DNA of 64,000 nt from CALOCN01 sp942491735 (GTDB lineage: Bacteria > Eisenbacteria > RBG-16-71-46 > JABDJR01). Where the stretch lies: contig CALOCN010000001.1 in NCBI GenBank assembly GCA_942491735.1, forward strand, positions 186,001-250,000. Direction: 5' to 3'. Each line of letters begins with the position of its first letter. The first letter of the stretch is position 1. This document shows, in pieces, positions 34,340 through 41,873 of this stretch. The position numbers and the translations under genes are program-made. Below the pieces are notes generated by a model. The model did no database searches, was not told the origin of the DNA, and worked only from the letters and a program-made list of their open reading frames with translations.

Positions 34340-37300
34340 ATGATCCAGCCGGGGACCCCCCTGGGGCCCTACGTCGTGATCGGCCCACTGGGTTCCGGCG
34401 GAATGGGCGACGTCTATCTCGCCCGTGACCCGCGACTGGGCCGTGAAGTCGCCCTGAAGCTGCTGCCTCCGGAGTTCGTCGCCGATCCCTTCCGCCTCTC
34501 GCTCTTTCGTCGGGAGGCCCTCACCCTGGCCACCCTGAACCATCCCGGCATTGCGGTGATCCACGGGTTCGAGGAACCCGAACCGGGGATGCTGTTCCTG
34601 GTGTTGGAACGTGTCGAGGGCGAGTCCCTGGGTAGCGCCCTGCAGCGGGGTCCGCTGGCGGTGGAAGAGGCGTTGCGCGTCACCGCCCGCATCGCCGAAG
34701 CGGTCGAGGCTGCGCACGAAAGGGACGTGGTCCACAGGGATCTCAAACCCCACAACGTGATGGTGGGCCCGCGTGGACAGGTCAAGGTGCTGGACTTCGG
34801 CCTGGCCCGCAAGCTGGGGGGTGCCGGGCGCCCGCGGGAGGGCGTGACGCGGGTGGACTCCGGTGAGCCGGACACCACCCGGGTCGCCGATCCCGGCGGC
34901 GAGGACGAGGACGCCACGCGACTCTCGGGTCCCGGCGTCGGCGCAACGGATCCCGGGTCCTCCCTCGAAGAGTTGAGCGCCATCGGGGATGATGTGGCCG
35001 GCACCCCGGGTTACATGAGCCCAGAGCAGATCGAGGGGCGGGTCCAGGGACCCGGCACCGATATCTTCGCCCTGGGGTGCATCCTCTATGAGGCGCTCAG
35101 CGGCCGCCGGGCGTTCGCGGGCGGCAGCGTGCACCGGACCCTGGCCGCAACCCTTCAGCAGGACCCGGACCCCGATGCCCTCCCCGGACGGTTGCCGACC
35201 GGGGTGTCGGCCCTGTTGGGGTCCATGTTGGCCAAGCTCCCCCAGGATCGCCCCGAGTCCATGCGGCGGGTCCGGGAAGCGTTGGAGGAAGCGCTGGGCA
35301 TCCGCCATGCCAGTGCGGTGATGGCCGGCGAGATCGTGGATCTGCCCACCAATCTTCCGAGCCGGCAGGGGGAACTGATCGGGCGTCGGGAGGAACTGGA
35401 GCGGGCGCTCGACATACTGGGCGCGTCGCCTGCCCTGACCCTGACCGGCCTGGGAGGCACGGGCAAGACCCGCCTCGCGGTGGAGGTTGCCCGGGAACAA
35501 CGAAGCGGGTTCCCCGACGGAACCTGGTTCGTCGATCTGGCGCCACTGACCGAACCCGGTCGTGTCGTGTCCACGGTGGCCCGGGTTCTCGGTATCAAGG
35601 ACGAGCCGGGCCGCCCGGCTCTCGATACGCTCGAGGACCACCTGCGGTCGCGGCGGCTGCTTCTCGTACTGGACAACTGTGAGCATCTCATTGCCGCCTG
35701 CGCCGACCTGTTGACCCGGGTCGTCGCCTCCTGCCCCGAGGTCAAGGTGATCTCCACGAGTCGGGAAGCCCTGGGGGTCGCCGGTGAGGTTCTCCTGCCC
35801 GTCCCGCCCCTCGCCCTGCCGGAGGGAAGCGATCCGGCCGAGGTCCGGGACTCGTCCGCGGGCCGCCTCTTCATCGGGAAGGCCTGCCAGGTTCGACCGG
35901 GGTTCGCGGTAACCGAGGAGAACGCGGAGGCGGTCGCGGAGATCTGTCGGCGTCTGGATGGGATTCCGTTGGCTCTCGAACTGGCGGCGGCGCGAATCAG
36001 GATCCTCTCCGCCGACATTATCCGGGACAAGCTGAGTGATCGGTTTCGACTGCTCACCGGGGGAAGTCGCTCATCCCTCCCCCGGCAACAGACCCTCCGG
36101 GCGACCATGCAGTGGAGCTACGATCAACTGTCGGATCCGGAGCAGTCATTGCTCCGGAAACTGTCGGTCTTCAAGGGAGGGTGGAGCCTCGATGCAGCGA
36201 CCGCGGTCTGGGAAGAGGATGCCGACGAGTTCGAGGTCCTGGACCTCCTGACCCAACTCGCCGACAAGTCGCTCGTCGTGGTGCGCGAGGTGGAGAACGA
36301 ACCTCGATTCGGCTACCTGGAAACGGTGCGGGAGTACGCCGCGGAGCAGTTCAAGGAGACGGGTGATGTGGAAGGGGTCCGGAGCCGTCATCTGGATTTC
36401 TATCTGGAGTTTGCCGACAGGGCGGTTTCCTCGCTGGTCGGTCCCGAGCAGACCACCTGGACGAGTCGGTTGGATCGGGACCACGGCAACCTTCTGACCG
36501 CGATCTCCTGGGCGCGCAGCCAGCCTTCCCTGGCCACGCGGGGGCTGGCCCTGGCCGGCGTGCTGGCGCGCTACTGGTCCATGCGGGGTCTCTATGAGTT
36601 GGGTCAGGGTGTCCTGGCCGGCGCCCTGGATCACGAAGGGCCGAGCGTTTCCTCCCCCGAACGGGCGATGGCGCTGGTCCGCATGGGAGGCATGGCCCTC
36701 TATCGCGGCGACCTCGAGGGGGCTCGGATCCCCATCGAGGACAGTCTCGCCATCTACCGGGAGATCGGTGATGCCAAGGGAGTGACCCGCGCCCTGAGCG
36801 GGTTGGCCACCGTTGCCACTTACCAGGGGGACTTCGCCCTGGCGCGGCGGTACAACGAGGATGTCCTGGTCGAGTTGGAGTCCCGGGGAGAGACCCGCGC
36901 CCAGGCGGTGACCCTGCACAACCTCGGCTTTCTTCTCCTGTGCCAGGACCTCCCCTCCGAGGCCATCACGTACTACGAACGCGCACTGGCCATGCTGCGG
37001 GAAATCATGGACCTCAAGCACATCGCCCTGACCCTTGCCGACCTCGCCACGGCAACCCTTCGCAGCGGAGATCTGGCCGCGGCCATCTCGCAGCTCCAGG
37101 TGGGTTTGAACCTGGGGCTGGGGGACGAGCCCTCCAGGGAGAATGCCTACCTGATGGAGTGCGGATCCGAGATTGCCGCGAGTCAGGGAAGCCTGGAGTT
37201 GGCGGTTCGATGGCACGGAGTGGCCGCCCGGGTGCGGGACGACCTGGGCGCCTCCCTGGCTCCCGCCGAGTTGAGCCAGCGGGAGGCCTTGATGCAGACC

Positions 37301-37444
37301 GCCTTGGACGACCTCGGTCCGGAGGCCTTTGGGACTGCGCTTGCCGAGGGTAGGGAAACAAACGTTCAAGAGGCCCTGGCGGCCATTCGGAGCTGGCTGA
37401 TAGGCCGCGGGCATACCGACGCCGAGGCACCCGTCGAGGGGTAG
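34340..37444 (+). CDS. Ser/Thr kinase fused to NB-ARC-type ATPase and TPR domains
   Basis: A 1034-residue cytoplasmic signalling protein. The Hanks-type kinase (8-320) has GSGGMGDVY, K40 (VALKLL), VVHRDLKPHN with D134, and D152 of DFG. Between DFG and GTPGYMSPEQ there is an acidic, Thr-rich insert of about 60 residues (EPDTTRVADPGGEDEDATRL), an unusual activation loop. The ATPase (about 340-610) has Walker A TGLGGTGKT with K376 and VLDNCEHL, as in AfsR/LuxR-type signalling NTPases. The remainder, from about 680, is a TPR array. No DNA-binding domain is seen, so output is probably phosphorylation or protein binding. A TTG three codons earlier is an alternative start. Confidence 0.92.
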   Translation: MIQPGTPLGPYVVIGPLGSGGMGDVYLARDPRLGREVALKLLPPEFVADPFRLSLFRREALTLATLNHPGIAVIHGFEEPEPGMLFLVLERVEGESLGSALQRGPLAVEEALRVTARIAEAVEAAHERDVVHRDLKPHNVMVGPRGQVKVLDFGLARKLGGAGRPREGVTRVDSGEPDTTRVADPGGEDEDATRLSGPGVGATDPGSSLEELSAIGDDVAGTPGYMSPEQIEGRVQGPGTDIFALGCILYEALSGRRAFAGGSVHRTLAATLQQDPDPDALPGRLPTGVSALLGSMLAKLPQDRPESMRRVREALEEALGIRHASAVMAGEIVDLPTNLPSRQGELIGRREELERALDILGASPALTLTGLGGTGKTRLAVEVAREQRSGFPDGTWFVDLAPLTEPGRVVSTVARVLGIKDEPGRPALDTLEDHLRSRRLLLVLDNCEHLIAACADLLTRVVASCPEVKVISTSREALGVAGEVLLPVPPLALPEGSDPAEVRDSSAGRLFIGKACQVRPGFAVTEENAEAVAEICRRLDGIPLALELAAARIRILSADIIRDKLSDRFRLLTGGSRSSLPRQQTLRATMQWSYDQLSDPEQSLLRKLSVFKGGWSLDAATAVWEEDADEFEVLDLLTQLADKSLVVVREVENEPRFGYLETVREYAAEQFKETGDVEGVRSRHLDFYLEFADRAVSSLVGPEQTTWTSRLDRDHGNLLTAISWARSQPSLATRGLALAGVLARYWSMRGLYELGQGVLAGALDHEGPSVSSPERAMALVRMGGMALYRGDLEGARIPIEDSLAIYREIGDAKGVTRALSGLATVATYQGDFALARRYNEDVLVELESRGETRAQAVTLHNLGFLLLCQDLPSEAITYYERALAMLREIMDLKHIALTLADLATATLRSGDLAAAISQLQVGLNLGLGDEPSRENAYLMECGSEIAASQGSLELAVRWHGVAARVRDDLGASLAPAELSQREALMQTALDDLGPEAFGTALAEGRETNVQEALAAIRSWLIGRGHTDAEAPVEG

Positions 37445-37607
37445 CCCGGTGTTCGTTTTCTATCGAAGGGTTGCGTGGTTGCTGCTAGAGTTTCGCCTGT
37501 ATTCGTAGTCCCCCCGGCTACACTCCATTGCCCCTCAACATGGGTTGAGCATCAGGGAGCCCCGTGGCGAATCCTCTCTTGTCGCTTCTCAACCCGATAG
37601 GACCATC

Positions 37608-38291
37608 ATGCGAAAAGTGCTAACCGTCCTTGCCCTGACTCTTGGGTGTCTTGGCGTGACCACGCAGGCTGCCCAGGCCCAGGCTCTCCTTCTGGACTAC
37701 GTGGGGTATGACTATGAGGCCCCGGACATCGACCCCCTCGTCTTCGGCGAAGTCGGTTCGGGGTATGTCGGTCTGGGGTTCGTTCCGGTCATGTTCGCCC
37801 CCCTCGTCCCTGACACGGTCAACAACCAGTACACCTATCACATGTCGGGACTGACCTCGGTTTCCCGCGCCGTGGTGGGTGACTTCGTCATCGTCACCTA
37901 TTCGGGTCCCGGCGTGATCCGGGTATACGAGGACTCCAAGGCCCTCGGTACGGATGCGGACTACGGGATCAATCCTCCCAACGCCACCGCGCCGTCCTCG
38001 TTCAGTGACGGAACCCTGTTCCTGGAAGGGGAGCTGACCTCGTTTCAGATGATCCTGAACACGGTGACCGACACCGGTAGCTTCGAGGCCGTCTTCGAGG
38101 CGGTCGGCGGGTCCCAGCTGGGGAACATCCCCCTGAACCAGCGTGAGGGTTGGACTTTCGCGGGGAATACCGGAAACGAATTGAATCGACCCGAGGGCTA
38201 TCGACACCAGGTCGACGGACAGATCTTCCTGGACGCGCCCCTCCCGGTCGAACGCACCACATGGTCCCGTATCAAGAAGCTGGGTAGCTAG
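37608..38291 (+). CDS. Secreted protein with PVExxxW C-terminal tag, paralogue A
   Basis: A 227-residue exported protein from an ATG with AGGA five bases upstream. The signal peptide MRKVLTVLALTLGCLGVTTQ ends near AQAQ. The mature part is beta-rich and resembles the next gene's product: NQYTYHMSGL corresponds to TEYTIYMYGL, GVIRVYEDS to GTIEIYAGS, and FSDGTLFLEG to FTNGVLILSG. The last residues are PLPVERTTWSRIKKLGS, a member of the tag family. Function unknown. The 8-base gap to the paralogue, with a shared ribosome site, indicates an operon formed by tandem duplication. Confidence 0.85.
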   Translation: MRKVLTVLALTLGCLGVTTQAAQAQALLLDYVGYDYEAPDIDPLVFGEVGSGYVGLGFVPVMFAPLVPDTVNNQYTYHMSGLTSVSRAVVGDFVIVTYSGPGVIRVYEDSKALGTDADYGINPPNATAPSSFSDGTLFLEGELTSFQMILNTVTDTGSFEAVFEAVGGSQLGNIPLNQREGWTFAGNTGNELNRPEGYRHQVDGQIFLDAPLPVERTTWSRIKKLGS

Positions 38292-38299
38292 GAGTCATC

Positions 38300-39016
38300 A
38301 TGGGATACATCAATCGGTCTTCATTGCGATTCAACCTCACCGGACTCGCTGCGGTGCTGCTCATGACCGCGGCGGCATCCACCGCCCACGCCGGCGCGTC
38401 CATCGACTGGGATCCCATCTATACGTGGGAACCCGGAGCCACCCCCACCAATTCCCCGATCGGCGGCGAGATGCGCGCGGTCGGGGTCATCAGTGCCTTC
38501 GACGCTCCGTTCGGGGATCTGGATGCCAACGACCCGACCACGGAGTACACGATCTACATGTACGGTCTCATTTCCCAGGGAACGATCACCCAGGGTCCTC
38601 CGGCGACCACGTTCTATTCGACGACCTATGCCGGGGGCACCATCGAGATCTACGCCGGGAGCCCGCGGGACGCGGCCTATACCCCCAATCCCCCCAACGT
38701 GGACGTGCCGTCCACGTTCACCAACGGCGTCCTGATCCTCTCGGGGACCTTCGATTCCTTCACGACCCAGACGAACAACTTCACCACGTTCAACACGGGA
38801 AACATGGAAGGAACCATCTCCTGGACGGGTGGGACCCTGCTGGATCGCACGACCAACAACGGCGATCCGTGTCCGGGGCTCTTCACCGGTGGCATGACCT
38901 GGTTGCCCTCGGTCCTCATCGACGGGTACATCTTCCGTCATGACGGCAAGATCGATCTGAACTGTCCGTTGCCCGTGGAAGCCACGACATGGGGATCCAT
39001 CAAGCTGGGCAACTGA
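38300..39016 (+). CDS. Secreted protein with PVExxxW C-terminal tag, paralogue B
   Basis: A 238-residue exported protein whose ATG follows TAGGAG (38289-38294), which overlaps the stop of paralogue A. The signal peptide ends after STAHA near residue 32. The body is beta-rich with small polar residues (TFTNGVLILSGTFDSFTTQ) and two Cys (DPCPGL and LNCPLP). The end is CPLPVEATTWGSIKLGN, a tag shared with three other secreted proteins, with one residue fewer between K and the end-region Leu. Function unknown; it may be an adhesin or a coat protein. Confidence 0.85.
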   Translation: MGYINRSSLRFNLTGLAAVLLMTAAASTAHAGASIDWDPIYTWEPGATPTNSPIGGEMRAVGVISAFDAPFGDLDANDPTTEYTIYMYGLISQGTITQGPPATTFYSTTYAGGTIEIYAGSPRDAAYTPNPPNVDVPSTFTNGVLILSGTFDSFTTQTNNFTTFNTGNMEGTISWTGGTLLDRTTNNGDPCPGLFTGGMTWLPSVLIDGYIFRHDGKIDLNCPLPVEATTWGSIKLGN

Positions 39017-40233
39017 GCTTGACCTCCCCGAGGGCGTTCCTGCTGGCAGCGTTTCTCCTGGCCTCGGCGTCCACGGACGCCGGGGCCATTGTTCTTCGCC
39101 ACGATCGTGACGACGCACGCTACCGCGACCTCGCGGCCGACTACCCCATGGTGTGCAAGGTCGGGGGAGGGATGGGCACGCTCATTACCCCCACCTGGGT
39201 GGTCACCGCCGCCCACGTGGCGGAGCAGATGGTGAGCGAGGTCCGCTTCGGTGACCTGGTCGTTCCGGTGGACCGCACCTTCCTGCATCCCGACTACGCC
39301 ATGGAGGGGAAGCACCGGGACATTGCCCTCATTCGGCTGGCTAGTCCCGTGACCGGGATCGTCCCGGCCCAGCTCTACGCGTGGGACGACGAACTGGGGC
39401 AGAGGGTGGTGTTCGTGGGAGACGGCTGGACCGGAACCGGCTTGACCGGCCCGTCCAAGGGGGAGCGCATCTACCGGGCGGCAAGAAACCAGGTGTCCGA
39501 GGTCCTGCCCGGGTGGGTGAACTTCATCTTCGACGCTCCCCCGGAAGGAGACGACCTGGAGGGGATCAGCGGTCCCGGAGACAGCGGGGGCCCCGCCCTG
39601 GTGGAGCGGGAGGGGACGCTCTACGTGATCGGGGTCAGCGCGTACAACGACGGTGGGGAGCTTTGCACCTACGGGACCAAGGAGCACTACGGTCGCGTCT
39701 CCGACGAGCGGGAATGGTTGGACGGCGTGATGGCGGGAACCCTGGACACGACCAGCGATCGCCGTCTGCTGCGGCATGAAGAGACGGCGGATGGCCAGGG
39801 ATCGGTGAGCGCCGAAGCCATGGAAGAAATCGAGGCACCTCCGGCCGTGCTGTGCTCCTCGGAAAGGGTGGCGCGTCTTCTCGTCGAGGCGCTCAACGCG
39901 GGGGATGCCGACGCCTTCCGGGCCCTGTTCAGCGAGGGCTACCTGGAGCGGGAAGGGGAGGTTGGGATCGACGGGATGTTGGGGTTCATGATCCAGGCCC
40001 GTGAAGCGCGGGGGGATATCGTCTCCATCCATCCCGTGGAGTCGACCGCGCTCCGGGTCGGGGAAGGGGAAGTGCCCATGGTTCCGGTGATCTGGCACCT
40101 CGCCGACGGCACTTCCGGCTACTTCGGGCTCGTGCTGGCCCCCGACGAGTTGATCACCGATTTCTCACTCTTCGTGCGCAAGGACATCTGCCGGGCCGGG
40201 GCGGAATGCGCGATCACGGTGTCAATGGATTGA
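38989..40233 (+). CDS. Secreted trypsin-like serine protease with C-terminal SnoaL-like domain
   Basis: A 414-residue protein. The ATG at 38989 overlaps the previous gene by 28 bases; a TTG at 39019 would give a more compact signal peptide (TSPRAFLLAAFLLASASTDAGA) and may be the true start. The S1 protease domain (about 45-250) has the triad H76 (TAAHV), D111 (HRDIALIRL) and S199 (GPGDSGGP). The last 130 residues (SSERVARLLVEALNAGDADAF) look like an NTF2/SnoaL-type cone. It is the third gene of the tagged pair's operon and could process them or other surface proteins, which is an inference. Confidence 0.88.
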   Translation: MGIHQAGQLSLTSPRAFLLAAFLLASASTDAGAIVLRHDRDDARYRDLAADYPMVCKVGGGMGTLITPTWVVTAAHVAEQMVSEVRFGDLVVPVDRTFLHPDYAMEGKHRDIALIRLASPVTGIVPAQLYAWDDELGQRVVFVGDGWTGTGLTGPSKGERIYRAARNQVSEVLPGWVNFIFDAPPEGDDLEGISGPGDSGGPALVEREGTLYVIGVSAYNDGGELCTYGTKEHYGRVSDEREWLDGVMAGTLDTTSDRRLLRHEETADGQGSVSAEAMEEIEAPPAVLCSSERVARLLVEALNAGDADAFRALFSEGYLEREGEVGIDGMLGFMIQAREARGDIVSIHPVESTALRVGEGEVPMVPVIWHLADGTSGYFGLVLAPDELITDFSLFVRKDICRAGAECAITVSMD

Positions 40234-40247
40234 TCGTGCCCACTAGT

Positions 40248-40256
40248 TGTTAGATT
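40248..40256 (+). promoter_or_regulatory. Extended -10 promoter at the left edge of the lower-GC island
   Basis: TGTTAGATT (TG at 40248-40249, TAGATT at 40251-40256), 64 bases before the ATG at 40320. A weak TTGATC lies 15 bases upstream. The start would be near 40262. Confidence 0.45.
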
Positions 40257-40319
40257 CCTTTCGTAGACCGCGACTCTGTGTGTGAGATGTCTGAGTAAAC
40301 ACTCACGCGGGAGTTGTGA

Positions 40320-41219
40320 ATGCGAACTGTCCTAGTGATCCTTGTCAGTCTATTCCTCCTACACAGTACGATGGGCTACGCCCATACTGCAGAAGCGGAG
40401 CCAGTCCCGAGCATTGTGCTCCATGCATACAAAGTGGAATCACTCCGCTCGAGCAGCATTGCTGCCGATCACTCCTGGGCCTGTGTTGACGCACAGACTG
40501 AAATCCGATCAGGGGGCGTTTACGAGATCCATGTGTTTGCGACCCACCTTGGTCCGGAGGACGTGCTAACCGGGGCGGCGTTCACCATCCTCTACGACGC
40601 TCGACCCGGACGAGGGATTGATGTTCTCTCGTGGAGAACGGGCGCCAGTTTCCAGCAAAGCTCAACTGGGGGGTCCGCAAAGTGGCCGGAAGCGAACGCC
40701 AGCCTAACCCTTGGCTTCAATGGTGAAACTCCCCGTTCCGGTGGGGAATTCGTGCTGCTGGGAACCCTTAGGGTCCTGGCTCACGACGAGGATGTCCTCA
40801 GGCTTGGGACCGGGAAGAACCCGGCGCGTCTCATTCTGGCCAACGCACCGCCTAGCCACGCGACGTCCGGGGAGATCGGTGTCGATCGACCCGGAAGGGT
40901 ACCTTGCCTCCTGCCAAGCACGGAAACATCCCCCGTGGCTTCGATACCCCTGCTCTCCCCGGCGACCCCCAACCCTTTCGGATCCCAAACGACACTTGTA
41001 TATCGGAGTCGTGGCACCGCGAAGCTGTCGGTGTCGGTCGTCTCGGTGACCGGTCGGCACGTTCGATCCTGGGTCGAACACATTCAGTCCGGGCCAAACC
41101 AGATTCATTGGGACGGTCGGGATACCTATGGTCAGGCTGTAGCCAGCGGAATCTACTTCGTTAGGGTTGCGGAACCCCTGGGGCCACTCCTGTCCCGCTC
41201 TATCACGGTTGTTAGGTAG
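40320..41219 (+). CDS. Secreted protein with cohesin-like and FlgD-like sorting domains
   Basis: A 299-residue exported protein. The signal peptide MRTVLVILVSLFLLHSTMGY is followed by a beta-sandwich domain (about 30-180) with GGVYEIHVFATHLGP and TGAAFTILYDARPGRGIDVL. This layout resembles the neighbour at 41228 and recalls cohesin-like folds. Residues 215-299 are a FlgD-like or T9SS-type C-terminal domain, starting SPATPNPFGSQTTLVYRSRG and ending in GIYFVRVAE. Base composition is lower in GC than its flanks, suggesting transfer or relaxed codon use. It lies first in a three-gene surface cassette. Confidence 0.8.
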   Translation: MRTVLVILVSLFLLHSTMGYAHTAEAEPVPSIVLHAYKVESLRSSSIAADHSWACVDAQTEIRSGGVYEIHVFATHLGPEDVLTGAAFTILYDARPGRGIDVLSWRTGASFQQSSTGGSAKWPEANASLTLGFNGETPRSGGEFVLLGTLRVLAHDEDVLRLGTGKNPARLILANAPPSHATSGEIGVDRPGRVPCLLPSTETSPVASIPLLSPATPNPFGSQTTLVYRSRGTAKLSVSVVSVTGRHVRSWVEHIQSGPNQIHWDGRDTYGQAVASGIYFVRVAEPLGPLLSRSITVVR

Positions 41220-41227
41220 GGAGGATC

Positions 41228-41863
41228 ATGATGCGTAACCTTGAATCACTAGCCCTGATCGCCTTGCTGGCGGCCTTGGTCATGGTGCCCGCCATTGCGC
41301 AGGCAGGTTCGGCTTCCGAGGCCAAACTTGCCGTGCACCTGGTGCCGCGCACGACCAAGTCCACCTGTGCAAACACTGTCATTCCCCCATGCAACGAAGG
41401 GGAAAGCAACCTGCTTGTAGAAGGAGACATCCTGGTTGGCTATAACGCCTACGTCATGATTCTGGATGTAGATCCCTCCCAGGGGATTGCCGGGGCGTCG
41501 TTCGGGATTCAGTACGACGGAGCGACCCAGTCCGGCGTTGATGAGTTCGGTTGGACCTCCTGTGCAGACTACACATTCAGCGAATCCGGTTGGCCGGCTT
41601 CCAGTACGGGCATCACTCTGACTTGGGACCCCATTGGTAGCTGTCAGAGGACGCCGGTAGCGGGTGACCTTGGAGGATCGGCCGGGGCACTTGCGGGATC
41701 GATATACATATACGCCTACTCACCCGACGCACTGAGCCTTGTAGCACGGAGCGCTGAATCCGGAACTGTCGTAGGGACTTGCGAGGGGGTGGAGGTCGAG
41801 GCGGTCGGAGTTGGAAGTGTCGGACTCGGTGGCGCGGTCGGTCATGATCCCTGCAACCAATAG
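41228..41863 (+). CDS. Secreted cohesin-like protein
   Basis: A 211-residue exported protein with AGGGAGG five bases before the ATG. The signal peptide ends after AIAQA near residue 26. The mature part has AYVMILDVDPSQGIAGASFG, IQYDGATQSGVDEFGW and WPASSTGITLTWDP, a pattern similar to the domain of the previous protein. Four Cys outside the signal (TCANTV, PPCNEG, TSCADY and GSCQR among others) may form disulfides. No catalytic site is seen. It may be a surface adhesion or scaffold module; a cohesin-like role is inferred, not shown. Confidence 0.72.
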   Translation: MMRNLESLALIALLAALVMVPAIAQAGSASEAKLAVHLVPRTTKSTCANTVIPPCNEGESNLLVEGDILVGYNAYVMILDVDPSQGIAGASFGIQYDGATQSGVDEFGWTSCADYTFSESGWPASSTGITLTWDPIGSCQRTPVAGDLGGSAGALAGSIYIYAYSPDALSLVARSAESGTVVGTCEGVEVEAVGVGSVGLGGAVGHDPCNQ

Positions 41864-41873
41864 GAGACTAGGT

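Noticed and set aside
37471..37491. GGGTTGCGTGGTTGCT upstream of the first tagged paralogue as a sigma-54 promoter
   Set aside because: The -12 half matches, but the -24 half keeps only GG of TGGCACG; too weak to call.
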